The translations under genes were made by a program, and so were the position numbers. Below the pieces are notes generated by a model. The model ran no database searches. It was not told the origin of the DNA and saw only the letters and a list, made by a program, of their open reading frames with translations. From BMS3BBIN04 sp964552465 (GTDB lineage Bacteria; Electryoneota; Electryoneia; Electryoneales; Electryoneaceae), in NCBI GenBank assembly GCA_964552465.1, contig CAZKGR010000007.1, positions 62,001-126,000 on the forward strand: a DNA stretch of 64,000 nt. The letters are read 5' to 3'. Positions 34,679 through 43,063 of this stretch are shown here, in pieces (position 1 is the first letter of the stretch; every line of letters starts with the position of its first letter).

Positions 34679-35611
34679 TCACGCATTCCTCAGCGGATTG
34701 GTAATCTTCAGAACGCTGATGATCTTGATCAGTTCGTCAACACCGTCGCTCAGATTGATCTTGGCGTTATAGCCCAAAGATTTGAGCTTGGAATAGTCGA
34801 CTTCGTAGTCACGGGCGTCTGGATCAGAACCGAAATCTGCTTCGTGCAAGTAGTAGTCGACCTTCTTGCTGATCTCCTGCGCGGCTTCACGCTTGGTGTA
34901 GTTCATTGTTTCATCGCCGACGTTGTACGTATTGCCTTGCATCTTGTCCCAGTTCGTCATGGCGAACGGATAGATTGCGGCGGCATCCATGCTGTGCAGG
35001 AATGTGCGGCGGAAGTGACCTTCGAAGATCACGATCTGCTTGTTGTGAATCGCCTGATACGTGAAGTCGTTGATTAACAGGTCGAGGCGCATGCGTGGGC
35101 TCGAACCAAATACAGTCGCGAAACGGAACAGGGTGAACTCGTGATCAGTTGCTTTGATCAGCTCTTCGCAGTCGCGTTTGTTGCGGCCGTAGAGTGTCAA
35201 CGGATTGATCGGTGTCTCTTCAGTTGCTATGCCAAGCACCTTTCCGTATGTGGAACCGGTGGAGGCGTACAACAACTTCTGGCCCTTCTCCATCGCGTTC
35301 AAGATGTTTTTTGTGCCGTCCACGTTTACCGTATTCGCCCGAACCGGGTCTGCAGCGCAGGCCGGGTAGCCGACGATTGCAGCGAGATGTACGATGTAAT
35401 CGTGACCTTTGACAGCTTCCTTTACGGCAGCTGCGTCACGGACATCGCCGTCGATGATGCTGATGTTCGGGTGGGCGCTGAATCCGAGCAGAGTTTGGGC
35501 ACCAAACATGAAGTTGTCGAAGATGGTGACCTCGTAGCCGCACCGTAGAAGTTCAGGAACAAGGATGGTGCCGATGTAACCCGCACCGCCGGTAACCAGG
35601 ATCTTTTCCAC
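34679..35611 (-). CDS. NAD-dependent nucleotide-sugar epimerase/dehydratase
   Basis: Extended short-chain dehydrogenase of 310 residues. The N-terminal VEKILVTGGAGYIGTILVPELL contains the NAD motif GxxGxxG. The catalytic Ser-Tyr-Lys appear in LLYASTGSTYGKVLG and NPLTLYGRNKRDCEELI (YxxxK). It interconverts nucleotide sugars for surface polysaccharide; the exact sugar is not clear. The start is taken as the GTG at 35611, directly before the Rossmann strand; the longer frame to 35797 would add 62 residues that resemble nothing. It is divergent from another epimerase (35897) with about 285 bp between that hold no gene. Confidence 0.87.
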   Translation of the reverse strand: MEKILVTGGAGYIGTILVPELLRCGYEVTIFDNFMFGAQTLLGFSAHPNISIIDGDVRDAAAVKEAVKGHDYIVHLAAIVGYPACAADPVRANTVNVDGTKNILNAMEKGQKLLYASTGSTYGKVLGIATEETPINPLTLYGRNKRDCEELIKATDHEFTLFRFATVFGSSPRMRLDLLINDFTYQAIHNKQIVIFEGHFRRTFLHSMDAAAIYPFAMTNWDKMQGNTYNVGDETMNYTKREAAQEISKKVDYYLHEADFGSDPDARDYEVDYSKLKSLGYNAKINLSDGVDELIKIISVLKITNPLRNA

Positions 35612-35896
35612 GTTGTTTTCCAGAGTTATGGTTGAGTGTTTCTTAGTTTTGGATCGTGAAGATGAGCACAAAGGTTTGGCAAAGGTAAGACTCCAGTCTC
35701 TCTCTGAGCAAGGGACCGTGATCACCTGTCTTCCGCTCCGGATTTCCTCAAGGTTGCATCGGTAATTGTCACATGATATAAAGGACATCTTATTCATGAG
35801 CCTTTCCGAGCCATGAGCTGTCCTGGATCACGGTATTGTGTCTCTCGCGTTACTATCTTCCAGCCTCAATTGTTTTGAACCAAAGGGGATTTCATC

Positions 35897-36835
35897 ATGG
35901 CAACAGTTGTGTTGCAGACTGGCGGCGCGGGATTCTTTGGACGCCGGATCGCGGAAAAAATTCGTGAAGCGGGTTACGAGCTGATCACACCGGACCTGCC
36001 GGATTTCAACCTGATGGATTATACGAACGTTGAGAAGACGGTTAAGGACATCGGTCCGGAGATCATAGTCCATCCAGCGGCGTATTACGGCGGTCTTGGA
36101 ATCTGCATGCGTGAACCGGCCAACCTGTTCTACAAGAACGTGATCATGGTTGCCAACCTGTTGGAAGCAAGCAGCAAGGTAGATTGCAAGCGGTTCGTCA
36201 GCGTGGGATCGGCGTGTGCGTATCCGGGCAATGTCGTTGGCGACATGAAGGAAGACGATTTCTGGAGTGGCGCACTGCATCCGAGTGTAGAGGCGTACGG
36301 CTTCACCAAGAAGGTGCAGCAGGTCGGCGGACGTGCGTATCAGAAGCAGTACGGCACCATCGGCCAGTACCCGCAGATCACCAACCTGTACGGTGAAAAC
36401 GATGTGTTCACCGAGTATCGCAGCCATGTCGTCGCGGCGTTGATCAAACGTTACGCGGACGCGGTTGCATCAGGCGCGGATCAGGTGATGAACTGGGGTA
36501 CTGGCAGCGCGATACGTGAGTTCATGTACACCCATGACGGCGCGGAAGCCATCGTCAAGCTGATGGAAACCGATTACGACGACACGATCAACATCGGTTC
36601 CGGCATCGGCACGACGATCAAAGAACTCGCCACATTGGTGGCCGAGCTGACTGGCTTTGAGGGCGAAGTCGCCTGGGATACGAGCAAACCCGACGGCGTT
36701 CCGCGCAAAGTGTTGGACGTGACACGTATGCGTGAAGTGTTGAACTGGGAACCGCCGACCAGCCTCCGTGAAGGTCTGAAGAAGACCATCGACTGGTACC
36801 TCGCGAACAAAGAGGAAGCGGACGCGCGGCAGTAG
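35897..36835 (+). CDS. NAD-dependent epimerase, GDP-L-fucose synthase-like
   Basis: Extended short-chain dehydrogenase of 312 residues. It has the NAD motif TGGAGFFGRRIAEKI, the block HPAAYYGGLGICMREPANLFYKN, Ser in VSVGSACAYPG and the Tyr-Lys pair in AYGFTKK. The ACAYP and 'GGLG...P..F...N' blocks are characteristic of GDP-4-keto-6-deoxymannose epimerase-reductases (Fcl) and relatives. AAAGGGG precedes the ATG. With the divergent epimerase it probably supplies sugars for surface glycans. A strong terminator follows. Confidence 0.85.
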   Translation: MATVVLQTGGAGFFGRRIAEKIREAGYELITPDLPDFNLMDYTNVEKTVKDIGPEIIVHPAAYYGGLGICMREPANLFYKNVIMVANLLEASSKVDCKRFVSVGSACAYPGNVVGDMKEDDFWSGALHPSVEAYGFTKKVQQVGGRAYQKQYGTIGQYPQITNLYGENDVFTEYRSHVVAALIKRYADAVASGADQVMNWGTGSAIREFMYTHDGAEAIVKLMETDYDDTINIGSGIGTTIKELATLVAELTGFEGEVAWDTSKPDGVPRKVLDVTRMREVLNWEPPTSLREGLKKTIDWYLANKEEADARQ

Positions 36836-36864
36836 ACGCTGTCATCCATTCGTGAGCGTAATTC

Positions 36865-36891
36865 AAACGCCCCCGCATCGCGGGGGCGTTT
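36865..36891 (+). terminator. Rho-independent terminator
   Basis: AAACGCCCCCG and CGGGGGCGTTT around CATCG, followed by TACTTT. It is 29 bp after the epimerase stop and also faces the convergent BlaR1-like gene. Confidence 0.9.
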
Positions 36892-36925
36892 TACTTTGAC
36901 CAGGAAGACACATGTAATAACGCAT

Positions 36926-38587
36926 TTACTTCACTGCACGTCTCTTTCTTTCATCTTCCCTAACCGCACGGAGGTAAATCGTATCTCCATCGACGGTGAT
37001 GGTTGAATCACGGCCTGGTCGTGGTTCTCGAATAATCACCGGTCGCGAAATTATCCGGTCAGCACGTAACTGCATTCGCATGCTTTCACCTGTAATCGTA
37101 TCTCCATCGACATAGGCTCTGATAATTCCCGATCCCAGTGAATCAACTAGCGACACGACTACCCGACTGAGACTCGAATCACCGAGTGTATCACCTGACA
37201 TTTCATGAATTACAAAGACTTCTCCTTCAATGTTACCGCGAACCAGATGGATAACAGATTCGCCTTCTCCGGAATACATCAGGATATCTCGATTGGCCAG
37301 TGAATCGATTCGTTCGCCGTTGACGGTATACCAGATGTGAATGGAATCACCGTCGGTCGTATCCGTTTCCACACTGATATAATATTTCCCGGTATCCTCC
37401 GGCAGAGCCGCCGGTGCCGGTTCAGCCGGCGCTGCTGTTTCATCAGGCTCATCGAGTTGTGCTGGGATAGCGTTGGCCGCGGGAGCGGCTGGTGGTTTAG
37501 TGTACTCACGGCTGTTATCGCTCACAGGATTTGCGAGCAACGCCGTACTGGCGACTAAAATCACTAGAACGGAACTCATCAGGAAAATTGAGTGCTTGGT
37601 AGACATCATGGGCCTCCGGGTGTGAAGCAAATGCTTAATGCGTGGAAGGAGTTGCGATGAATGATGGCTCAGCGCAGCTTCGGCACCGAACAATGAGTGG
37701 TGCGAACCAACTCTGGCCAGAAATTCGGCGTAGGGTAGAGGTGAACTGTATTTACGAATGACCTGTGTGTCACATGTTTGCTCTGCGAGTAACGTGACCC
37801 GTCGCGTCAGCAGCCAGATCATCGCCTGCGGCCAGCAGACAGTTTTCAGAATGGTCAGCAGGAGTTTGGTGAAGGTGTCGCCACGTCGGAAATGTGCGAG
37901 CTCGTGCTCAATGGCAAAGCGGATCTCCTGCTCTGTTCCATTAGTAATCAGGGAATGGGGTACCAGAATCGCGGGCCTGATCCATCCGGCGAGCAGCGGT
38001 GAAGGAACGCTGTCGGATGTTTTCAAACGCACACGATGCGGAACGGATAGGGAAGAGGTCCACCCGCCAAGTGTCGTAATCTCAAGTTGAGTAGCTTCTC
38101 TGACGAAGTAGTTAATCCTGACCAGTCCATGTATCAGCCGTATAGCCATCAACGAAACGCCAATCGTATACACCAACAAGACCAGCAGCGGTATCAAGTC
38201 GGTGACGGACATCATCGCCTGCTGCTCGGTAATGGTTTCCAGGACGTAGAAAACGGGTTCTGCGTTCGAAGCAATGTTTGAGGGCTGGATCTCAGAGGTT
38301 ATCTGCGTTGCTGGCATCTGCAAAATTGGCAAGATGTCAGGCTGTACTGTCGGCAGGAGTCGGTGTATCGGCGCAATGAGCTGACTTATCCAAGGTAGAA
38401 ATGGGGTAATGAGTAGACTGACGACAAGGTAGCGGTGCCGTTCCGCTGGATGGACTCGGCTCTGTAACAAACGATCTACCAGCGCAATTACGAGTAGAAA
38501 GACTGTGCTTTGCAGGAGAAACGTGTACAACCATTGCACTCCCGAATGGACGGCGGCAGCGTGGGCAAGGTCAAACAAAGCGTTCAT
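36926..38587 (-). CDS. BlaR1-type M56 membrane metallopeptidase
   Basis: Protein of 553 residues with four membrane helices (about 20-40, 55-72, 130-150, 330-350) and the zinc site HELAH at 228-232 (FAIEHELAHFRRGD). BlaR1/MecR1 proteins cleave the BlaI repressor when the outer sensor domain detects a signal. Here the C-terminal outer region (about 360-553) is not a penicillin-binding domain; it is a low-complexity Pro/Ala/Glu linker followed by a beta-rich part with repeated phrases such as DGDTI. The signal is therefore probably not a beta-lactam. Its start overlaps the blaI stop by 4 bases. Confidence 0.9.
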   Translation of the reverse strand: MNALFDLAHAAAVHSGVQWLYTFLLQSTVFLLVIALVDRLLQSRVHPAERHRYLVVSLLITPFLPWISQLIAPIHRLLPTVQPDILPILQMPATQITSEIQPSNIASNAEPVFYVLETITEQQAMMSVTDLIPLLVLLVYTIGVSLMAIRLIHGLVRINYFVREATQLEITTLGGWTSSLSVPHRVRLKTSDSVPSPLLAGWIRPAILVPHSLITNGTEQEIRFAIEHELAHFRRGDTFTKLLLTILKTVCWPQAMIWLLTRRVTLLAEQTCDTQVIRKYSSPLPYAEFLARVGSHHSLFGAEAALSHHSSQLLPRIKHLLHTRRPMMSTKHSIFLMSSVLVILVASTALLANPVSDNSREYTKPPAAPAANAIPAQLDEPDETAAPAEPAPAALPEDTGKYYISVETDTTDGDSIHIWYTVNGERIDSLANRDILMYSGEGESVIHLVRGNIEGEVFVIHEMSGDTLGDSSLSRVVVSLVDSLGSGIIRAYVDGDTITGESMRMQLRADRIISRPVIIREPRPGRDSTITVDGDTIYLRAVREDERKRRAVK

Positions 38588-38982
38588 GAATGATCCTCCC
38601 CGCGTTCATGTGAGTCCAGCAGCCGTCGTATCTCTTTCAACTCGACATCGCTGACTTTCTCGGAATTGAGCAACGTTGCGACCAGATCTTGCGCGGAACC
38701 CTGGAACGCACGCCCGAGCAGGTCACCAAGCATCTGGTTTCGCGCCTGATCCTGCTGAACAATGGCTCGGTAGTTGAAACCACGTCCGGCCTTCTCCCGT
38801 TCAACCTGTTTCTTATTCAGCAGTATCGAGAGAATCTTGCGAATTGAACCATCGCTCAAGTCACGATCCTTCCCTGCGAGCACAGTTTGAAGCTCTTCGG
38901 TAGTCATCTCGCCATGATCCCACAGGATCTGCATGAATTCGAGTTCAACCTGGGTTAGTGTCGGTGTGGTTTTTCTGGCCAT
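38584..38982 (-). CDS. BlaI/MecI-family transcriptional repressor
   Basis: Winged-helix repressor of 132 residues (LTQVELEFMQILWDHGEMTTEELQ, then SDGSIRKILSILLNKKQVEREKAGRGFNYRAI), the usual BlaI length. It pairs with the BlaR1-type protease in one operon and should be inactivated by cleavage. Two identical-armed palindromes directly upstream (39005-39020 and 39061-39076) are its probable operators. Confidence 0.92.
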   Translation of the reverse strand: MARKTTPTLTQVELEFMQILWDHGEMTTEELQTVLAGKDRDLSDGSIRKILSILLNKKQVEREKAGRGFNYRAIVQQDQARNQMLGDLLGRAFQGSAQDLVATLLNSEKVSDVELKEIRRLLDSHERGEDHS

Positions 38983-39004
38983 CGGTTCATCCTTGACGAC
39001 TAAA

Positions 39005-39020
39005 CGAGAATTCCTTCTCG
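39005..39020. promoter_or_regulatory. Probable BlaI operator 1
   Basis: CGAGAATTCCTTCTCG, arms CGAGAA and TTCTCG. It lies 23 bp upstream of the blaI start codon. Confidence 0.7.
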
Positions 39021-39060
39021 GTTAAGCTAAGTGCGAAATTTGATCCACACAACAGTCTCT

Positions 39061-39076
39061 CGAGAATTCTTTCTCG
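39061..39076. promoter_or_regulatory. Probable BlaI operator 2
   Basis: CGAGAATTCTTTCTCG, the same as operator 1 except one central base, with centres 56 bp apart. A half site CTCCGAG follows at 39084-39090. It lies between blaI and sucC, 152 bp before the sucC start. Confidence 0.7.
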
Positions 39077-39227
39077 GTATACTCTCCGAGGTAATGAAGG
39101 TTCCTTGTATTCTCAAAGAATCCACGTTGATTCCGCTCTGGTCTCCTTGCATTCTCCGCCCATCTGATGTAGTCTCAGCGGAACGTGAAACAGGCTTTTC
39201 AGCGTTGTCTCAAACGCGAGGGACTCA

Positions 39228-40400
39228 ATGAAGATTCATGAGTATCAGGCGAAGGAACTCCTTCGTCAGTACGGTGTCCCGGTACCGGATGGTAAGGTTG
39301 CCGTGACTCCGGACGAGGTGGAACAGATTGCCCGCGATTTTGGCGGTGTGACTGTGGTCAAGGCTCAGATTCATGCGGGTGGACGTGGTAAGGGCGGCGG
39401 CGTGAAAGTCGTTAAGACGCCCGAGGAAGCGCGTGCGGCAGGCGAGGCGATTCTCGGCATGCAGCTCGTCACTCATCAGACCGGTCCGGAAGGGCAGAAG
39501 GTGAAAAAGGTGTGGGTGGAGAAGGGCTCCAACATTGCGCAGGAGTTCTACGCCGGCCTCACCCTCGACCGTGAAAAGGTGCGTGACACCTTCATGGTCA
39601 GCACCGAAGGCGGCATGGAGATCGAAAAGGTCGCGGCGGAAACCCCGGAGAAGATCGTCAAGGCAGCGATTGATCCGGCGTTCGGATTGCAGTCATACGA
39701 AGCGACGCGGCTGGCGTTCGCGTTGGGCCTCGAAGGCAAGGCTGTGCGCAAGGCTGCCGGTTTCTTCATGAGCCTGTACAAGGCGTACACGGAATCAGAC
39801 GCTTCCCTTGCCGAGATCAACCCGCTCGTGTTGACCGAAGAGGGCGACATCATCGCGGTGGATGCCAAGATCAACTTCGACGACAACGCGATGTATCGTC
39901 ACAAGGACATCGCCGCCTGGCGTGACTTGGACGAAGAGGACGCCGCGGAAGTCGAAGCCAGCAAGTTCGATCTCAATTTCATCAAGCTTGACGGCAATGT
40001 CGGCTGCATGGTCAATGGTGCTGGATTGGCAATGGCGACGATGGACATCATCAAGTTCAGCGGCGGCGAACCAGCAAACTTCCTCGATGTTGGCGGTGGA
40101 GCGAATGCGGAATCGGTCCGCAACGCATTTCGCATCATCCTCAAGGATAAGAACGTCAAAGCCGTGCTGATCAACATCTTCGGCGGGATTGTACGCTGTG
40201 ATCGTGTCGCGCAGGGCATCATCGACGCGCTCGGCGGTGACGATGTCGAGGTGAATGTCCCGGTGGTCGTACGCCTCGAGGGTACCAACGCCGAACAGGC
40301 GGCTGACATGCTGAACAACGCGCCGCTCGAGTTCATCGTGGCGAACAGTTTGAAGGACGGCGCCGAAAAGGTCGTCGCAGCCGCGAAGGAGGTGGCCTGA
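39228..40400 (+). CDS. sucC: Succinate-CoA ligase, beta subunit
   Basis: ATP-grasp subunit of succinyl-CoA synthetase, 390 residues, TCA cycle. The N-terminal MKIHEYQAKELLRQYGVPVP is the hallmark; VVKAQIHAGGRGKGGGVKV binds nucleotide, AEINPLVLTEEGD is the metal region, and DVGGGANAESVRNAF and NIFGGIVRCD are phosphate/CoA-side motifs. It overlaps sucD by one base (TGATG), so the two are translationally coupled. Confidence 0.98.
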   Translation: MKIHEYQAKELLRQYGVPVPDGKVAVTPDEVEQIARDFGGVTVVKAQIHAGGRGKGGGVKVVKTPEEARAAGEAILGMQLVTHQTGPEGQKVKKVWVEKGSNIAQEFYAGLTLDREKVRDTFMVSTEGGMEIEKVAAETPEKIVKAAIDPAFGLQSYEATRLAFALGLEGKAVRKAAGFFMSLYKAYTESDASLAEINPLVLTEEGDIIAVDAKINFDDNAMYRHKDIAAWRDLDEEDAAEVEASKFDLNFIKLDGNVGCMVNGAGLAMATMDIIKFSGGEPANFLDVGGGANAESVRNAFRIILKDKNVKAVLINIFGGIVRCDRVAQGIIDALGGDDVEVNVPVVVRLEGTNAEQAADMLNNAPLEFIVANSLKDGAEKVVAAAKEVA

Positions 40401-41272
40401 TGTCGATTCTCGTAAATAAAGATACGCGCGTGGTGGTGCAGGGCATCACCGGCGGTGAAGGAACATTCCACGCGACGCAGATGATCGAGTACGGGACGAA
40501 TGTCGTTTCGGGCGTGACGCCGGGCAAGGGTGGCACGATGCACCTCGACCGTCCGGTGTTCAACAGCGTCTCCGAAGCGGTTGAAGAGACGGGCGCAAAT
40601 TGCTCGGTAATCTTCGTTCCGCCACCGTTCGCTGCGGACGGGATCATGGAAGCTGTCGATGCTGGTGTCGATCTGGTCATCTGCATCACGGAAGGCATTC
40701 CGGCAGCGTCAATGCTCAAGGTCCATCGCAAGCTCGAGCTGTCAAAGACACGGCTTGTTGGTCCGAACTGCCCGGGCGTGATCACACCGGGTCAGGCCAA
40801 GGTCGGCATTATGCCGGGCTTCATCCACAAGCCGGGCAGCATTGGTTTGATCAGCCGCTCCGGAACGTTGACCTACGAAGCCGTGCACCAGCTTGTAGAA
40901 GCTGGTTTCGGCCAGTCTACCGCACTCGGTATTGGCGGTGACCCAATCATCGGCACGAATTTCGTTGACGCGCTCAAGCTGTTCAAGGACGATCCAGAGA
41001 CAGAAGGTGTCGTCTTGATCGGTGAGATCGGCGGCAACGCTGAGGAGTTGGCTGCCGAGTACATCAAGCAGAACTTCAACAAGCCGGTGGTTTCGTTCAT
41101 CGCTGGTGCGACTGCCCCTCCGGGACGTCGCATGGGCCATGCTGGTGCGATCATTTCCGGCGGCAAAGGCACGGCGTCTGACAAGAAGGCGGCGTTGAAA
41201 GCGGCGGGAATTCACGTTTCCGACACGCCGGCCCTCATCGGCCAGACGATGAAAGAAGCGTTGGGTCGATAG
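40400..41272 (+). CDS. sucD: Succinate-CoA ligase, alpha subunit
   Basis: CoA-binding subunit of 290 residues that carries the phosphohistidine. GITGGEGTFHATQMIEYGT binds CoA, VGPNCPGVITPG is conserved, and the active His lies in MGHAGAIISGGKGTASDKKAAL. It forms the SucCD heteromer with the upstream gene. A terminator follows at 41296. Confidence 0.98.
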   Translation: MSILVNKDTRVVVQGITGGEGTFHATQMIEYGTNVVSGVTPGKGGTMHLDRPVFNSVSEAVEETGANCSVIFVPPPFAADGIMEAVDAGVDLVICITEGIPAASMLKVHRKLELSKTRLVGPNCPGVITPGQAKVGIMPGFIHKPGSIGLISRSGTLTYEAVHQLVEAGFGQSTALGIGGDPIIGTNFVDALKLFKDDPETEGVVLIGEIGGNAEELAAEYIKQNFNKPVVSFIAGATAPPGRRMGHAGAIISGGKGTASDKKAALKAAGIHVSDTPALIGQTMKEALGR

Positions 41273-41295
41273 TCAGGTTACCAGTCTGATTGCTC

Positions 41296-41325
41296 ACGGG
41301 GATGCCGGAAGGTGTCCCCGTTTTG
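41296..41325 (+). terminator. Terminator of sucCD
   Basis: ACGGGGA and TCCCCGT around 12 bases, followed by TTTGTG. It separates sucCD from the sulfotransferase. Confidence 0.75.
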
Positions 41326-41376
41326 TGTTGTGAACGCGTATATTCACGGCGACCGGGTGTTGATCATGGAGTGCAG

Positions 41377-42204
41377 ATGAGTGGTAAGGCTGGAAAGATA
41401 TTCTGGGACCTCGAACGGTTCGGGTTGCCGCCGACGGACAAGTTCCGCCGTCGTCTGAATCCGCCGAAAGGCGCGCACGCCGTATTTGCGGTGAGCATGC
41501 CGAAGTCGGGTACGCATCTGCTCGAACGGGCGCTGGTGCTGCATCCGTGGTTCTACCGCAAGCTGACCGGCACGGTCAACCAGTCGAAGGTCGATGTCAA
41601 GGGCGTGGGCGGCTACTTGCGCAGGTTGAAGGGCGGCCAGTTCCTGATGGCGCACGTGCATCATTCGCCCGAGGTCGCAGCGGCGGTTAAGGCTGAGGGG
41701 ATGAAGCTGCTGATCCAGGTGCGTGACCCGCGGGACGCGTTACTCTCCGGGATCAAGTTCAATCTGAAGCGGATGAAAGGCCAGTTCGCTCACGATCTGG
41801 CGAAGATGGACTCGTTCGAGGACCAGTGTCGCGCGTTCTTTCACGGTAACGGCGCGCCGGGCTTCGTCCCACTCAAGGAACGCTACGAGAAGTATCGCCC
41901 GTGGCTGAAGGAAAGTATCGTCGTGGTGCGCTTCGAGGATCTGGTCGGCGAGCAGGGCGGGGGTGATCGTCAGGCGCAGCTGAAACTGTTGAGCGAGATG
42001 TTCGAGCATTTAGACGCGCCGTGGACGGACAAGCTGGTCGAGCAGATCGCGGACGGCGTTTTCTCAGACAAGAGCCCGACATTCAGCAAAGGTATGATCG
42101 GGACATGGAAGGAGAAGCTGCCCGAATCGATGAAGGACGAGTTCAAGCAGCACGCGCAGGAGTGGCTGGTCGAGTTCGGTTACGAGACCGACGATAACTG
42201 GTAA
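41377..42204 (+). CDS. PAPS-dependent sulfotransferase domain protein
   Basis: Protein of 275 residues of the sulfotransferase family (PF00685). The 5'-phosphosulfate loop is AVSMPKSGTHLLERAL (about 34-49) and the 3'-phosphate block is QVRDPRDALLSGIKF (about 116-130); the C-terminal part has SPTFSKGMIGTWKEKL (GxxGxWK). It transfers sulfate from PAPS to an unknown acceptor, possibly a glycan or lipid. The start at 41377 has GGAG 5 bases upstream; the earlier in-frame TTG at 41290 lies inside the sucCD terminator. Confidence 0.88.
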   Translation: MSGKAGKIFWDLERFGLPPTDKFRRRLNPPKGAHAVFAVSMPKSGTHLLERALVLHPWFYRKLTGTVNQSKVDVKGVGGYLRRLKGGQFLMAHVHHSPEVAAAVKAEGMKLLIQVRDPRDALLSGIKFNLKRMKGQFAHDLAKMDSFEDQCRAFFHGNGAPGFVPLKERYEKYRPWLKESIVVVRFEDLVGEQGGGDRQAQLKLLSEMFEHLDAPWTDKLVEQIADGVFSDKSPTFSKGMIGTWKEKLPESMKDEFKQHAQEWLVEFGYETDDNW

Positions 42205-42206
42205 GT

Positions 42207-42240
42207 GTTTGCCCGTACTTGCTTGCAAGTGCGGATTGTC
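42207..42240. repeat. Palindrome family A
   Basis: GTTTGCCCGTACTTGC, then TTGCAAGTGCGGATTGTC. Starts three bases after the sulfotransferase stop. The core ACTTGC TT GCAAGT equals that at 3648-3661. Confidence 0.75.
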
Positions 42241-42259
42241 GCGATCTGCAAATTACGTG

Positions 42260-42291
42260 AAAACGCCGGGATCATGTGATCTCGGCGTTTT
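42260..42291 (+). terminator. Terminator after the sulfotransferase gene
   Basis: AAAACGCCGGGATCA pairs with TGATCTCGGCGTTTT with one mismatch; the loop is TG. T-rich on both strands, so it can act in both directions. Confidence 0.8.
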
Positions 42292-42362
42292 GACTCGGTC
42301 CCGGATTTCAGGGCCGAGCGGCCTGTTACGCAATTACAATCTAATCAGAAGTGGCATTTCGA

Positions 42363-42932
42363 TCAAATCATCCGCACACGTTTAAACCAGCCGCGCGCAT
42401 ATTTTTCCTGAACTGGACTCTTCTGCATGAGCTTGATATAGTGCATGCCCTGGAGCACGTTCATCACATTGAACAGAGATGTTTCATCCTTGACGAGAGC
42501 AGCGTTAAGCGCTTTCAATGTGTTCGTGCCAAAGTCACCATCTTCCAGAATCTCATCCCAACTTGTCCGATTCCGGTTGAGCAGATTGACAGCTTCCTGT
42601 AGAAACCGAACCGCGCGGGCAACTCCCATATTCACGCCTGAGTCAAACAGTTCGACTGCGATGGCTTGCGAGCTGATCTCGTCGCCGCGGAACGGATTCC
42701 AGTAGTGCGCCTTGTAGAACTGCTCTACGTTTGCAGCTAGAGCCTGGTCGTCAATGTTTGCAGGGAAGTTTGCGTCTTGTTTGTGATTGTCAATCTTTTC
42801 CCACCCCGACCAATCCGGATGATGAACTCGGGAGATACCACGGTAGGTTTCTCCACCTCGGTCGTCTGGATCATCAACATAGCCACCTTCATGAGTCATG
42901 GTGACATCAAATGCCTGCTTGAATTGTGCCAC
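42363..42932 (-). CDS. GH108 lysozyme-like protein with peptidoglycan-binding domain
   Basis: Protein of 189 residues. The N-terminal glycoside hydrolase 108 domain starts FKQAFDVTMTHEGGYVDDP, with the catalytic Glu in THEGGY followed by DRGGETYRGISR; the C-terminal half (IAVELFDSGVNMG, AVNLLNRN, GDFGTNTLKALNA) is the PG_binding_3 domain usually fused to it. It cleaves peptidoglycan. These are common in phages, but no other phage gene is present. The start is the GTG at 42932 with GGAGG 4 bases upstream; the open frame to 43055 would run through the clpC terminator. No signal peptide is seen. Confidence 0.87.
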   Translation of the reverse strand: MAQFKQAFDVTMTHEGGYVDDPDDRGGETYRGISRVHHPDWSGWEKIDNHKQDANFPANIDDQALAANVEQFYKAHYWNPFRGDEISSQAIAVELFDSGVNMGVARAVRFLQEAVNLLNRNRTSWDEILEDGDFGTNTLKALNAALVKDETSLFNVMNVLQGMHYIKLMQKSPVQEKYARGWFKRVRMI

Positions 42933-43004
42933 ACTTCCTCCATGCGTTACCCAGGCTGAGGACTGGTATTTACCGGAAGAGCATAAGTTAGGCATCGTGC
43001 CAAC

Positions 43005-43033
43005 AAAAAACACCGGAATCAAAGATTCCGGCG
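43005..43033 (-). terminator. Terminator of clpC
   Basis: On the minus strand CCGGAATC and GATTCCGG around TTT, followed by TGTTTTTTG. It lies 31 bp past the clpC stop. Confidence 0.85.
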
Positions 43034-43063
43034 TTTGAATAGTACAGTTACACAAGCTGCCAT

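Noticed and set aside
34679..35797. Epimerase starting at the ATG 35797
   Set aside because: It would add 62 residues before the NAD-binding strand, without similarity; the GTG at 35611 gives the normal N-terminus.
42363..43055. Prophage remnant
   Set aside because: Only the lysozyme gene would support it; all neighbours are chromosomal and no integrase, attachment site or structural gene is visible.
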